The position numbers and the translations under genes were made by a program. A stretch of 64,000 nucleotides of DNA from NCBI RefSeq assembly GCF_000813985.1, contig NZ_JWLJ01000011.1:310001-374000 (forward strand), read 5' to 3'. Every line of letters begins with the position of its first letter. The first letter of the stretch is position 1. Below, piece by piece: positions 37,894 through 48,840 of this stretch. The stretch comes from Ruegeria sp. ANG-R (GTDB lineage: Bacteria > Pseudomonadota > Alphaproteobacteria > Rhodobacterales > Rhodobacteraceae). Below the pieces are notes generated by a model. It was not told the DNA's origin, did no database searches, and saw only the letters and a list, made by a program, of their open reading frames with translations.

Positions 37894-38647
37894 TATTCAA
37901 CTCCAGCATAAGTTGGGTCGTCAAATCTCTGCCGCTGCGGGTCAGATCCGAGCCACCTGAGGGAAGGGCTCAAAGACCATCTTCCGTGAGCGGAAACCCG
38001 CAGCGACATGGCGCATGTAAGGAAGAGTTGATCCTGCGTCAGGGGGAAGAAAACGGTGTTTTGCATCATTTTTTTATCGCGTGGTAAAAAAATGAAAGCA
38101 TTGCTTACGCTTGCGTCAACTTGCTGAACCAGCCCCCCTTGTTTCGCGACGCTGCGTCACAACTCAGGTTCTGTGGGTAGGGACCTCGATGGATGTGTCG
38201 AAAAACATCCGAACATAGCGTTGTGCCAGATGAATGCCCTGTTCGTCGTGGGTTGATCTGTCACCAAAGAAAATGGACGCACCCACCACAGGCGCGCCCA
38301 GTAAAAAGGGAGGACTATGAAAAACCTGACGCCCGAAACAAAAAGAGGCGCCTACTCACTAACAATCTCAGGATGACGCAAGTCTGGAGACGGATCAGTG
38401 AAGTGGTTCACATGAGGTGAAGAATTTTGTCTTCGTGCAATAACGATAACAATTCGAAGCTTTGCGTCGAGGTAGAGTATTCTTGCAGAGAAGACGTTTA
38501 CGGTGTGTCGAACATCGGGCCAACTTCGCAAGATATGGCTGAAGAACTGGCGATTTCTTTGCTCAGAGCAACGACGCCTTCATTGGGTGTCACTGGTCAC
38601 ACAAATCAAGAATTCGCTTGAGACCACTCTGGGCATTTTATGCAGAC
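37894..38647. other. Sparse intergenic region upstream of the surface protein gene
   Basis: About 750 bases without a convincing gene, GC falling toward the right. It has an A/T-rich inverted run (TTTTTTA..TAAAAAA near 38070-38092) followed by a possible 11-codon peptide (MKALLTLASTC). A 64-codon frame at 38427-38621 begins with TTG and has a GAGG seven bases upstream (MSSCNNDNNSK start), but no similarity is recognised. The region may be remnant DNA from an insertion between rpsO and pnp. Confidence 0.5.
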
Positions 38648-38663
38648 TTAACCCCTAGTTAAC
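38648..38663. promoter_or_regulatory. CtrA-type full site upstream of the VPLPA-CTERM gene
   Basis: TTAA-CCCCTAG-TTAAC matches the alphaproteobacterial CtrA consensus TTAA-N7-TTAAC exactly. It lies 107 bases before the ATG at 38771; a second TTAACT half-site follows at about 38704. Two direct CTGAGTG copies lie between it and the gene. Confidence 0.6.
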
Positions 38664-38770
38664 TGGATTTAAGTCTGACCAAATTGTCGGATTGTTTGCA
38701 AATTAACTAAAAAATGGTACCCTACTCTCATTCTGAGTGTTTTTTCTGAGTGCTTTTCTGGGGGAAAGTT

Positions 38771-40420
38771 ATGGTTAAACTGCTTACAGGCGCTTCATGC
38801 GCCGCAATTCTCATCGCATCCCAAACGCAAGCCGCGACGGTAACCATCGGCGATGGTGTTGTCTATCCAGCGAACGGATTGGACGGTGGTCAAATAGATG
38901 CAGGTCGCAGCGGAAATGGTTCTGTAACCATTGATGGCGGAGATGTTGTCACGCTGGAAAGCGGAACATCATCTGAGGAGTTTGCAGCACGCCCCAAGAT
39001 AGACGTGGGTGATGGCGGGGTTGGTACCGTCACCATAACCGGTCTGGGGACCACGGTGAACCTGAACGGTACGAACTCTGGTTCCAAGCTTGAGGTTGGC
39101 ACTTTTGTAGGCAACGCCGGGACTTTGGAAGTTCTTGATGGGGCCACGATCAACATGACGGATGATGGTCCAATTTCGGGTGACGACAACGAGAATGTCT
39201 TCCTGCAGTTTGGTGAAGATCAAGCTGATGGCACGCTCCGAATGAACAATGGGACGATTAATGCCTCCGGGCACAGCCGGGTTGGTCTGTTGGTCGGCGT
39301 TCACGGAAATACCGCAATCGCCGGGAATGGTGTCATCGACATGACCGATTCAACGATCGACATGACAAACCTCACCACGACGCGGGAAAGCTTCATGGTT
39401 ATAGGGGATCAAAGCAACGGTACCGCTGATATAAGCATGGTGAATTCAGATCTCACTATGACCACACCCAACGGAAGTACCTATATTGGGCTTGGAACAG
39501 ATGGTGGATTTGGTGATATTTCAATGGTATCAACCTCAAATTTTACGGTAAACGCTGACGGAATAGACGCAGTTTTTGGGGAAGGTGCAGGCTCTCGTGC
39601 AATAATGTCTGTTCAAACCGGTTCCACTGCCACATTGCACTCAACAGGTGAGGTTAATCTTGAAGTCGGACGTAGTGCCGGAAGTCAGGGCGTTGTTTTG
39701 GTTGGCTCTGGAGGCCTTTTTGAAGTCCACGGTACATCTGGTCGCGTGCAGATAGGTTCTGATAGTGCGACTGCGGAATCTGGTTCTGCTACTTTGTTCG
39801 TCTCAGATGCAACTTTCGACTCGAATGTCGGTATTCAGCTTGGTTCAGCTTTCTCTGGCACCAACAATCAGACTGGCGAAATTCGAATGAATACCGGTGT
39901 GGTCCGAGCTCCGGAAGTTGTCGTTGGTACAGGCGGCAGTATTACCGGCACCGGTACGATCGATGCAGTACAAACGGTTTTGTCCGGTGGGTCTATTTCA
40001 GCGGGTTTCTCGCCGGGGATACTCGAATTTACCGGTGATCTGGAACTGCGCAGTGGATCAATGCTGTTCGAGATAGGGGGCACTGCCCCATCTCTATTCG
40101 ATTCAATTCTGGTGGGTGGCCGCCTGTTTGCGACCGACATTTTCGATATCGAGATTAGTTTCATTGACGGCTTCCTGCCATCGGAAACGGACAGCTTCGA
40201 GCTTTTCAGAGCAGATTCGATAGATTCAAGTTTCTTTTCGTTTGCGAACTTTTCGTCGGATTCTCCATTCTCGTTTGAAAACAACAATGGGTCGTTGAGC
40301 TTAAGTTTTGCAGAAGTTTCACCTGTTCCGGTTCCAGCGGGTTTGCCGATGTTGCTCACTGCTTTAGGGGTGACCGCAATACTTCGAGGTCGTCGTAGAA
40401 CAACGCTGAACGGCAACTAG
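38771..40420 (+). CDS. Secreted beta-helix surface protein with VPLPA-CTERM sorting signal
   Basis: 549 residues: signal peptide (about 1-22, cleaved near QTQA-ATV), then about 480 residues of Gly/Thr/Asn/Asp-rich repeats (V-T-I-x-G-x-G, 'G-T-L-x-V-x-D-G', 'D-S-T-I-D-M-T') typical of right-handed beta-helix autotransporter-like passengers, then SPVPVPAG-LPMLLTALGV-RGRRR, a variant of the VPLPA-CTERM signal (motif, hydrophobic helix, Arg cluster) handled by an exosortase-like system. No translocator domain. GGGGGAAAG sets ATG 38771. Probably an adhesin or matrix protein; a CtrA-type site lies upstream. Confidence 0.85.
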   Translation: MVKLLTGASCAAILIASQTQAATVTIGDGVVYPANGLDGGQIDAGRSGNGSVTIDGGDVVTLESGTSSEEFAARPKIDVGDGGVGTVTITGLGTTVNLNGTNSGSKLEVGTFVGNAGTLEVLDGATINMTDDGPISGDDNENVFLQFGEDQADGTLRMNNGTINASGHSRVGLLVGVHGNTAIAGNGVIDMTDSTIDMTNLTTTRESFMVIGDQSNGTADISMVNSDLTMTTPNGSTYIGLGTDGGFGDISMVSTSNFTVNADGIDAVFGEGAGSRAIMSVQTGSTATLHSTGEVNLEVGRSAGSQGVVLVGSGGLFEVHGTSGRVQIGSDSATAESGSATLFVSDATFDSNVGIQLGSAFSGTNNQTGEIRMNTGVVRAPEVVVGTGGSITGTGTIDAVQTVLSGGSISAGFSPGILEFTGDLELRSGSMLFEIGGTAPSLFDSILVGGRLFATDIFDIEISFIDGFLPSETDSFELFRADSIDSSFFSFANFSSDSPFSFENNNGSLSLSFAEVSPVPVPAGLPMLLTALGVTAILRGRRRTTLNGN

Positions 40421-40489
40421 GTTTCTACCCAGAAGCCTTCGACGATAAAAAACTCTAGGCCAAAACTATTGATCGGGGGGACAAGCAAA

Positions 40490-40513
40490 TACGCCCGCCG
40501 AATGGCGGGCGTA
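40490..40513. terminator. Hairpin between the surface protein gene and rpsO
   Basis: Perfect ten-base stem TACGCCCGCC/GGCGGGCGTA with a four-base loop. On the minus strand it is followed by TTTGCTTG, so it can end rpsO transcripts; on the plus strand there is no T run. Confidence 0.65.
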
Positions 40514-40545
40514 CAAGATGTACAATTTGTACAATTTGTACAAAC
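40510..40545. repeat. Tandem 9-base repeat with TGTACAA core
   Basis: Four adjacent nine-base units (CGTACAAGA, then TGTACAATT twice, then TGTACAAAC), with one more TGTACAAC at 40560. Each core contains the self-complementary TGTACA. The array lies in the 3' untranslated stretch of rpsO, directly next to the hairpin. Confidence 0.8.
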
Positions 40546-40582
40546 CGGCTTTCAGCGCTTGTACAACACGAACAAAACGCGT

Positions 40583-40852
40583 TTAGCGGCGGATGCCCAG
40601 CTTTTTGATCAGGTCCTGATAACGTGCTTCTTCTTTGCCCTTCAGGTAGTCCAGCAGCTTACGGCGCTGGGCAACCATCTTCAGCAGACCGCGACGACCG
40701 TGGTTGTCTTTCTTGTGGGTCTTGAAGTGTTCGGTCAGGGTGGTGATGCGCGAGGTCAGGATGGCAACCTGGACTTCCGGCGAACCGGTGTCGCCGTCCT
40801 TGGTGCCGAATTCTTTCATGACGCGTGCTTTTTCAGCGGCAGTGATCGACAT
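40583..40852 (-). CDS. rpsO: Small ribosomal subunit protein uS15
   Basis: 89 residues, exactly the S15 length: [55 protein letters not shown] and the C-terminal [12 protein letters not shown]. Binds the 16S central domain. AAGGAG precedes ATG 40852. It closes the rbfA-truB cluster; a hairpin and tandem repeats follow, and pnp is not adjacent. Confidence 0.98.
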   Translation of the reverse strand: MSITAAEKARVMKEFGTKDGDTGSPEVQVAILTSRITTLTEHFKTHKKDNHGRRGLLKMVAQRRKLLDYLKGKEEARYQDLIKKLGIRR

Positions 40853-40996
40853 CGGGGTCTCCTTTGAAAGGTTAGAGTTGATGGCGCAGGCCGGGATGTC
40901 GTCCAGCACAGGCCCATGGAGAAAACCGCACCGATTCCGATGCGGATGGGCGCGTATAAGCGCATTTGTGGTAAATGGCAAAGGGATTCTGCTGGC

Positions 40997-42025
40997 TCAG
41001 CCGTTGAAGGCGTATTGTGCCAGTTGGGCTTCGGTCACGAACTGAATATCCTCGGCCGTAAGACCTTCTGCACCATAGAGTTGCGCGACCTCTTCGCCGT
41101 TGACCCTGACGTGCGTCAGGCTGCTGTTTTCACTGTCTGGCTCGATGATCAATTCCGGATCTTCAGGGCTGTCCCATGTGATCAGCAGCTTGTCGTGCCC
41201 AAGCTGGAAATCCATGATCGTCGTGGCCTCCTGTTCGGATTCCGACTGCACGACGATTTCATCTTCGCCGTCTCCGCCGGTCACCACATCGCCGCCCTCA
41301 GCCAGGATGACGTCATCCCCGGCGCCGCCGTTCAGGAAGTCCGATGACGCCTCACCCGGACCATCATCGCCGGTCAGGATGTCATTGCCGTCCCCGCCGA
41401 ACACGGCATCCTCGCCCGCGCCGCCTGCGAGGTGATCGTCGCCGTCCCCACCTTGCAGCGCATCATCCCCGTCTCCCCCGTTCAGAGAGTCATCGCCCTG
41501 ACCGCCAAACAGCCGGTCATCGCCACCGCCGCCGTCCAGTTCATCCGCACCGAAATGGCCGTAAAGGTCGTCATGTCCCGACATGCCGTTCAGGATGTCG
41601 TCGCCATACTCACCATGGAGGACGTCATTGCCCATGTTGCCGATCAACGTATCCTCTCCGATACCGCCGTACAGGACATCATTGCCGCCGCCGCCATCGA
41701 TAATGTCGTTGCCTGCATATCCGTTGATCTGATCGTTGCCGTCCTGTCCGGTCAGATCATCCGAACCCTCATCGCCCGCGATGACGAGGTGACCCTCATA
41801 CTCGGATATGACTTCGCCCGGGTCAGAGCCGGTTTCGTCGGGCGAAACGGGTTCCTCGATATTCTCGTCCACGTCAAGGAAGTCGCCTTCCGGCACTTCG
41901 TCTTCAACGGTCTCCTCAATCCGATCGTCTTCGTTTTCACTCTCGTCTTCCGGGAGTAGAACGTCGCTTATCGCATAGGCCGCACCGCCCATGGCGGCCA
42001 TCCCGAATAATCCGATCAGAAACAT
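40997..42025 (-). CDS. RTX (hemolysin-type) calcium-binding repeat protein with N-terminal anchor
   Basis: 342 residues: a hydrophobic N-terminus (MFLIGLFGMAAMGGAAYAI, signal or anchor), an acidic linker (about 25-80, very Asp/Glu rich), then roughly fifteen RTX nonapeptides of the form GGxGxDxhx (about 85-250; GGGGNDVLYGGIGEDTL, GGDGDDALQGGDGDDHLAGG), and a C-terminal domain with IMDFQLGHDKLLI. Start at ATG 42025 because GGAGGGG lies six bases before it; an upstream ATG at 42046 lacks a site. An unusual passenger between truB and rpsO. Confidence 0.87.
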   Translation of the reverse strand: MFLIGLFGMAAMGGAAYAISDVLLPEDESENEDDRIEETVEDEVPEGDFLDVDENIEEPVSPDETGSDPGEVISEYEGHLVIAGDEGSDDLTGQDGNDQINGYAGNDIIDGGGGNDVLYGGIGEDTLIGNMGNDVLHGEYGDDILNGMSGHDDLYGHFGADELDGGGGDDRLFGGQGDDSLNGGDGDDALQGGDGDDHLAGGAGEDAVFGGDGNDILTGDDGPGEASSDFLNGGAGDDVILAEGGDVVTGGDGEDEIVVQSESEQEATTIMDFQLGHDKLLITWDSPEDPELIIEPDSENSSLTHVRVNGEEVAQLYGAEGLTAEDIQFVTEAQLAQYAFNG

Positions 42026-42121
42026 GAGACCCCTCCGCAAGCGCATCTGCCCCGAGTGTAAAACATCTCATGCTGTCAACGGCTTGGTCAAAGCGAAGTT
42101 GAGGGCGTGGTTAACCCTTTG

Positions 42122-42625
42122 TCACCAGGGTTCCGGTTGCTGCGCATAAGCGATGTAGAGCGGGTGTTTGGGATGGCCGTCCTTGGTCAGCCCCAGATGA
42201 AACAGCGGTTGCCCGGTGCCGCGCAGCAGAGCCTCGACGCAGGGGCCGCGATTCAGATGTGTTCCATGCGTTCCCCAGGCGGCGATGACCCGATCGGCCC
42301 AGCCGGCGCCCTCCAGAATCGCGGTATCGTTTTCAGGCCCGACAGGATCAGCCGCGGCACGCATCTTGCGCGGGTCGGTATCGCGCCACGCAAAGATGTT
42401 GGTGACCTGAAACGCACCAAACCCCAACGTGCGCGCGCGCCGCTCACAGCGTTCTACGGTCGGGTCATTCTGAACCTCCGTCGCGGTCGAGGGATTCAGC
42501 ATCACGAACAGCGCCTTTTGCCCGGACGGGTCCCAGATACGGGTCAGGCTATAGCGATATTTCTCGCAATCGGAATAAACGGCGGTCGAGGGCGCGTCGC
42601 CCTTGGTGTGGGAACGGGTGATCAT
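42122..42625 (-). CDS. DUF1643-domain protein
   Basis: 167 residues. DUF1643 features: RYSLTRIWDP, LFVMLNPSTATEVQNDPTVERCERRARTLGFG, VTNIFAWRDTDP and VIAAWGTHG. Function unknown; in alphaproteobacteria it frequently sits beside truB, as here (21 bases between them), so it may be part of the same transcript. Confidence 0.88.
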   Translation of the reverse strand: MITRSHTKGDAPSTAVYSDCEKYRYSLTRIWDPSGQKALFVMLNPSTATEVQNDPTVERCERRARTLGFGAFQVTNIFAWRDTDPRKMRAAADPVGPENDTAILEGAGWADRVIAAWGTHGTHLNRGPCVEALLRGTGQPLFHLGLTKDGHPKHPLYIAYAQQPEPW

Positions 42626-42646
42626 GACGGTGGCCTAACACGGCAT

Positions 42647-43552
42647 TCAAACAACGAACACCCGGCTGGGATGCAATTCGCCGGATTTGTAAATGCCGAC
42701 GGCCACGGCCTTGCCGTCCAGCGAAGCCCAGGCCTCGTCGCCGTATTCTACGTCCGAGGCCAGAACCATGCCCGGATTTCCATTGCGCAGGCGGGCGGCG
42801 CCTTCGGGGGTGCATTTTAGCTCGGGCAGGTCCGACAGGCCGGTTTCCAGCGGGTGAAGGTAATCGTCCAGCGCGGTGGTCTTGGCCATTTCGTCGATCT
42901 GCTCGATGGTCAGGCCGTCTTCGGCCTCGAACGGACCGGACCAGATGCGGCGCAGTTCCCTGACATGCCCGTGGCAGCCCAGCGCGTCGCCCAGATCGCG
43001 GGCGATCGAGCGGACATAGCCGCCCTTGCCGCAGGTCATCTCCAGCACCACGTGGTCTTCATCAGGGCGGTCAACAAGGATCAGCTCTTCAACCCAGAGG
43101 GGGCGGGCCGACAACTCCACATCTTCGCCATCGCGGGCCAGCTTATAGGCGCGTTGCCCATCGATCTTCACGGCCGAGAATTTGGGAGGCACCTGCATGA
43201 TATCCCCCAGAAACGGGGCGAGCGCCTGTTTGATGTCCTCGTCCGAAGGGCGCGCAGAACTTTCCGAGATAACTTCGCCTTCGGCATCGTCGGTATTGGT
43301 CGCCTGTCCTAATCGCACAGTGAATGAGTAGGCTTTCAGCGCATCGGTGATGTAGGGAACAGTCTTGGTCGCTTCGCCCAATGCCACCGCCAGAACGCCG
43401 GTTGCTTCGGGGTCCAGAGTACCGGCATGGCCCGCTTTCTTGGCGTCCATCGCCCAACGCACCTTGTTGACGACCGCGGTCGAGGTCATGCCTGCAGGCT
43501 TATCCACCACCAGCCAACCGGAAATGTCTCGACCCTTGCGTTTGCGTCCCAT
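42647..43552 (-). CDS. truB: tRNA pseudouridine(55) synthase
   Basis: 301 residues. Makes the T-loop pseudouridine 55 in tRNAs. The catalytic Asp is in [19 protein letters not shown]; other TruB blocks are [32 protein letters not shown] and the [15 protein letters not shown] loop, with a short PUA-like C-terminus. Part of the rbfA-truB-rpsO cluster. Confidence 0.97.
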   Translation of the reverse strand: MGRKRKGRDISGWLVVDKPAGMTSTAVVNKVRWAMDAKKAGHAGTLDPEATGVLAVALGEATKTVPYITDALKAYSFTVRLGQATNTDDAEGEVISESSARPSDEDIKQALAPFLGDIMQVPPKFSAVKIDGQRAYKLARDGEDVELSARPLWVEELILVDRPDEDHVVLEMTCGKGGYVRSIARDLGDALGCHGHVRELRRIWSGPFEAEDGLTIEQIDEMAKTTALDDYLHPLETGLSDLPELKCTPEGAARLRNGNPGMVLASDVEYGDEAWASLDGKAVAVGIYKSGELHPSRVFVV

Positions 43553-43606
43553 CTTGCACCTTGAATCTTGCTGAGGCGCGCGGCCTAGCGGATCGCTTCG
43601 ACGCTG

Positions 43607-44350
43607 TCAATTTCCGGGCGTATCTTCGACGACGCCCACGATAGGCCCCAGCGAGAATCCGGCATCGGATCGGTTGCTCGCGCGATCATACATGCGTGAG
43701 ATATTGCCATCGAAGAACAGCGCATTCGGGGTGTTCAACACGTCGCGGAACAGGCTGCCGAACTCGTGGAAGGTGACGTAATCGTCCGATATGGCAAAAA
43801 ACGCCCGCGTTCCATCCGCGTTGGTTCCGACCCCGTTGCGCACATAGAGCGAGGTCGAATCCGGCAGGAATCGGGGGTGCAACTCTCCGTCGATGACAAG
43901 CATCGGGCCGGACTGGGTGGCGAACCGGCACTCCGGTGCTCGATCGATGTAATCCAATGTCTCAAATACATCGGCGCGTCCGTCGCGAATGCAGAACACA
44001 CCGTTGGGCAACAGACCGAAGTTTCCCGGACCCGCATTCGGGATCACACGCATCTGTTCTTTGCCATCCTCAACAAAATGACCCACGGGAGAGCGATCAT
44101 CATGATACATGCCCGCGTTCATCGCAAAGGCCAGACGCTTACCGTCAAGTGCCAAAGCTTCGTTCACTGACGAGAAATGGCCCAACAGGTCGCCATTCTC
44201 ATCGTTCAGGAACAGGCGCAAATCTTCGGATGCCGCGTCTACCTCGCAAATGGTGTAGCGCTTGTCCTCGTGGGTCAGCTTTTCACAAGTCACTGCCCCA
44301 GCCTGTGCGGCCCAAACAACTGCGCCTAATGTGACAGATAGGCGGATCAC
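43607..44350 (-). CDS. Secreted phosphodiester glycosidase-like (DUF2233/NAGPA) protein
   Basis: 247 residues: signal peptide (1-19, AQAGA) and one DUF2233/NAGPA domain. Characteristic blocks are [50 protein letters not shown] and the late [13 protein letters not shown]. Members cleave N-acetylglucosamine-phosphodiesters in eukaryotes; the bacterial substrate is not known. GTG start 44350 overlaps the rbfA stop (GTGA), so it is inserted between rbfA and truB yet remains coupled. Confidence 0.88.
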   Translation of the reverse strand: MIRLSVTLGAVVWAAQAGAVTCEKLTHEDKRYTICEVDAASEDLRLFLNDENGDLLGHFSSVNEALALDGKRLAFAMNAGMYHDDRSPVGHFVEDGKEQMRVIPNAGPGNFGLLPNGVFCIRDGRADVFETLDYIDRAPECRFATQSGPMLVIDGELHPRFLPDSTSLYVRNGVGTNADGTRAFFAISDDYVTFHEFGSLFRDVLNTPNALFFDGNISRMYDRASNRSDAGFSLGPIVGVVEDTPGN

Positions 44351-44742
44351 TCGTCCAGATCGCGGCGCACCGCGTCCTGTTCGAACATGCGACGGGTGTC
44401 GTCGAGACGGTCGAACGTGTCATCCAACCGGAACCGCAGATCGGGAGAGAATTTCAGTCCGACCTTCTTGCCGACCATGCGCCGCAATTCGCCTTTGTTG
44501 CGGGCGAGCAGTTCGATCACATCCTCTTGCCCCTTGCCGCCCAATGGCAGCACATAGGCAGTGGCGATCTTCAAATCGGGCGAGGTGCGCACCTCGCCCA
44601 CGGTGATCGACATGCGGTTCAGGTCGGGGTCGTGGACATCTCCGCGCGCCAGAACCTCGGACAAGGTACGGCGGATCAGTTCGCCGACACGCAGCTGTCG
44701 TTGGGACGGGCCGGGGCCATCGTGGAATTTGTTCTTTGCCAT
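44347..44742 (-). CDS. rbfA: 30S ribosome-binding factor A
   Basis: 131 residues. RbfA binds immature 30S subunits and helps process the 16S 5' end. Motifs: [41 protein letters not shown] and [13 protein letters not shown] (KH-type fold). Start at ATG 44742 gives the standard length, although a longer frame exists; the GGGG upstream is a weak ribosome site. First gene of the minus-strand cluster, divergent from dapB. Confidence 0.95.
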   Translation of the reverse strand: MAKNKFHDGPGPSQRQLRVGELIRRTLSEVLARGDVHDPDLNRMSITVGEVRTSPDLKIATAYVLPLGGKGQEDVIELLARNKGELRRMVGKKVGLKFSPDLRFRLDDTFDRLDDTRRMFEQDAVRRDLDE

Positions 44743-44833
44743 AAACCCCGATCTAAGCGCAAAGCAGGGCTTTGCCAAGCGGGTGCGAACGGGGTAGGAG
44801 GCTTTGAGCCGACTTTAGAAAAGGACCAGCGCA

Positions 44834-45643
44834 ATGACCCATATTCCGGGGATCGTCATTACAGGGGCTTCGGGCCGTATGGGGCAGATGCTGATCAAGA
44901 CCGTCACCGACAGCGATCAGGCACGTCTGGTTGGCGTAGTTGAGCGCAAAGGTCATGATTGGATCGGTCAGGACATCGGCGAAGCGATGGGGGGTCAGGC
45001 GCTGGGCGTCCATGTGACCGACGACCCGCTCGAGGCGTTTGCGCAGGCGCAGGCGGTGATCGACTTCACTGCGCCCGAAGCGACGCTGGAGTTTGCCGCT
45101 TTGGCCGCGCAGGCGCGATGTGTCCACGTGATTGGCACCACCGGCATGAGCGACGAACAGGTCGCGGCGCTGGAACCTGCGTCGCGCCATGCTGTGATTG
45201 TGCGGGCAGGCAACATGAGCCTTGGGGTCAACTTGCTGGTGCAGCTTACCAAAAAGGTCGCCGCGGCACTGGACGAAGATTTCGACATCGAGATCATCGA
45301 AGGCCACCACCATCACAAGGTCGATGCGCCATCGGGCACCGCTTTGATGCTGGGTGAGGCTGCCGCCGAAGGGCGCGGCGTCAAACTGGCGGATGTGGCC
45401 GATCGGGGTCGCGACGGCATCACTGGCGCGCGCAAACGCGGCGATATCGGCTTCCACGCCATTCGCGGCGGGGACATCGTGGGCGAACATGACGTCCTGT
45501 TCGCCGCGCCGGGAGAACGCATCGTCTTGCGCCATCTCGCCACGGACCGCGCCATATTCGCCCGCGGCGCGTTGAAAGCGGCGCTGTGGGGGCAGGGCAA
45601 GGCCCCCGGCCAGTATGACATGGTGGATGTGTTGGGGCTGTAA
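44834..45643 (+). CDS. dapB: 4-hydroxy-tetrahydrodipicolinate reductase
   Basis: 269 residues. Catalyses the NAD(P)H-dependent step of lysine/diaminopimelate synthesis. The nucleotide loop GASGRMG is at the N-terminus, GTTGMS follows the central Rossmann fold, and the active-site segment [16 protein letters not shown] is intact. AAAAGGACC precedes ATG 44834. Divergent from rbfA. Confidence 0.97.
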   Translation: MTHIPGIVITGASGRMGQMLIKTVTDSDQARLVGVVERKGHDWIGQDIGEAMGGQALGVHVTDDPLEAFAQAQAVIDFTAPEATLEFAALAAQARCVHVIGTTGMSDEQVAALEPASRHAVIVRAGNMSLGVNLLVQLTKKVAAALDEDFDIEIIEGHHHHKVDAPSGTALMLGEAAAEGRGVKLADVADRGRDGITGARKRGDIGFHAIRGGDIVGEHDVLFAAPGERIVLRHLATDRAIFARGALKAALWGQGKAPGQYDMVDVLGL

Positions 45644-45682
45644 GCCATAGACGCATCGTCAATCGACGCTAAGCTCTGGCAT

Positions 45683-46366
45683 ATGCGGTTTGCGAAATCC
45701 GGAGTGGCAATCAATGCCTTGATTGCGGTGTTCTACCTGACACTGCTGCCATTCGTGTCGCATGGCTTCAGTATGATCCGCATCGGATTGTCCGAGGACG
45801 CCGCCCTGCAAAGCTATCTGTTCACGGATGAAGCGCGCGTCGGCAACGCAGCCATGATGCTGCATATCTTCGGTGGAACGCTGTTGGTAGCGTTGGTGCC
45901 ACTGCAACTGATCCGTGCCCTTCGCCAGAGGTTTAACCGGTTTCACCGGGCATTGGGTGCGGTGCTGATCGCACTAGCGTTGATTACCGGTTTGTCTGGA
46001 ATGACCTACATCCCGCTGCGCGGAACGATCGGCGGGCCGGTTATGTCTGCCGCGTTTTTCCTGTATGGGCTGTGCCTGTTCGCCTCGGCCTTGATGCTGG
46101 CTCGGATGGCGCGGATTGGGAACCGCGAAGGGCACTGGGCCTGGGGTTTGCGGTTGTTCTGGCTGGCACTTGGGTCATGGCTATACCGTGTGCATTACAC
46201 GCTTTGGTACCTGCTGACCGGTGGAGTGGGGTCAGAGCCTGATTTCTCGGGCCCTTTCGATCTTGTGCAGAACTTCGCGTTCTTCGTGCCTTATCTGCTG
46301 GCGGTTCAGCTGTGGATCATTCGCAAGCGTTCTGCGCATCAAGGGGTACTGGCTACAATTCCCTGA
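45683..46366 (+). CDS. DUF2306-family membrane protein
   Basis: 227 residues with about six hydrophobic helices. The HIFGGTLLVALVPLQLIRALRQRFNRFHRALG block and WAWGLRLFWLALGSWLYR are typical DUF2306 segments (predicted membrane protein). Function unknown. It follows dapB by 39 bases and ends 14 bases inside the convergent AllA-like gene. Confidence 0.8.
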   Translation: MRFAKSGVAINALIAVFYLTLLPFVSHGFSMIRIGLSEDAALQSYLFTDEARVGNAAMMLHIFGGTLLVALVPLQLIRALRQRFNRFHRALGAVLIALALITGLSGMTYIPLRGTIGGPVMSAAFFLYGLCLFASALMLARMARIGNREGHWAWGLRLFWLALGSWLYRVHYTLWYLLTGGVGSEPDFSGPFDLVQNFAFFVPYLLAVQLWIIRKRSAHQGVLATIP

Positions 46367-47017
46367 CCTTGTCCGCCCGCAACGGGCAGGCGAGATAGAC
46401 ACCGAACTCTTTCCCGATATCAGCGCTGACCCGGGCATGAACAGCCCCCTGACGGTCAAGGAAACGCTGGTTGTCTTCGACCGGGAAAATCCCCTCGTGC
46501 CAGATGCCAGGATGGATATAGAGGCCACGCGAGCCATCACACCAGAACGCCACCACTTTTTCTGGCGTCAGGTTGTCGCCGGGCAGGGCGGCGGGAACGA
46601 TGAATGGCAATTTGTCCAGCGGCCAGAACATTTGCCCCCCGTCGGGGTGATAGTTCATATGCCACAGCAGAACCTGATCGCGCGGTGCGGTTTGACGGTC
46701 GGTCTGCGCCTGTTGTGGATCGGCGGACCAGCCCAGAACGTAATGGCCTTTGACGGCCTCGTTCTCGCCATAGAGCACATCACCCTGCCAGTCGCATTTG
46801 AAGGTGCCTTCGACCCAGCCGCCCTCGTCGCCGGTCCCTTCGTCGATGGGCCGCCAACCCTGTTGTGGCCAGCGGGCAATCTCGATTTCGAAGCCGTCAG
46901 GGTCATCGACCAGACAGCCATAGCCTTTGACCGAGGTGTCCGTGGCCCGGATCAGCGGCACCTCGTGCCAGGGCAGCGACGGTTTCGAGCTGGCTTCAAA
47001 GATGTATTCCGGGGCGT

Positions 47018-47021
<4 letters not shown>
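46353..47021 (-). CDS. Ureidoglycolate lyase (AllA)-like protein in the phosphonate operon
   Basis: 222 residues, longer than typical AllA (about 160-170). Cupin-like, with DGFEIEIARWPQQGW near residue 45, VLLWHMNYHPDGGQMFWPLD in the middle and HPGIWHEGIFP matching the AllA His/Trp block. AllA releases urea from ureidoglycolate, but no other allantoin genes are nearby. The gene is the third member of an overlapping operon after the TmpA- and TmpB-like oxygenases (ATGA overlap), so its true substrate may belong to that pathway. This is inference from position. Confidence 0.75.
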
Positions 47022-48822
<1,801 letters not shown>

Positions 48823-48840
48823 TTAGACTTGGAAAAACTT

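Noticed and set aside
38082..38127. Possible 11-codon leader peptide (MKALLTLASTC) in the sparse region
   Set aside because: No gene or attenuator structure follows it; likely chance.
38427..38621. 64-codon TTG-start frame upstream of the surface protein gene
   Set aside because: Has a plausible GAGG site but no similarity and no codon bias evidence; noted only in the intergenic entry.
41344..41959. His/Arg-rich and Val/Ile-rich frames antisense to the RTX repeats
   Set aside because: They arise from the periodic GGxGxDxx codons read in reverse; not separate genes and not a CRISPR array despite the regular spacing.
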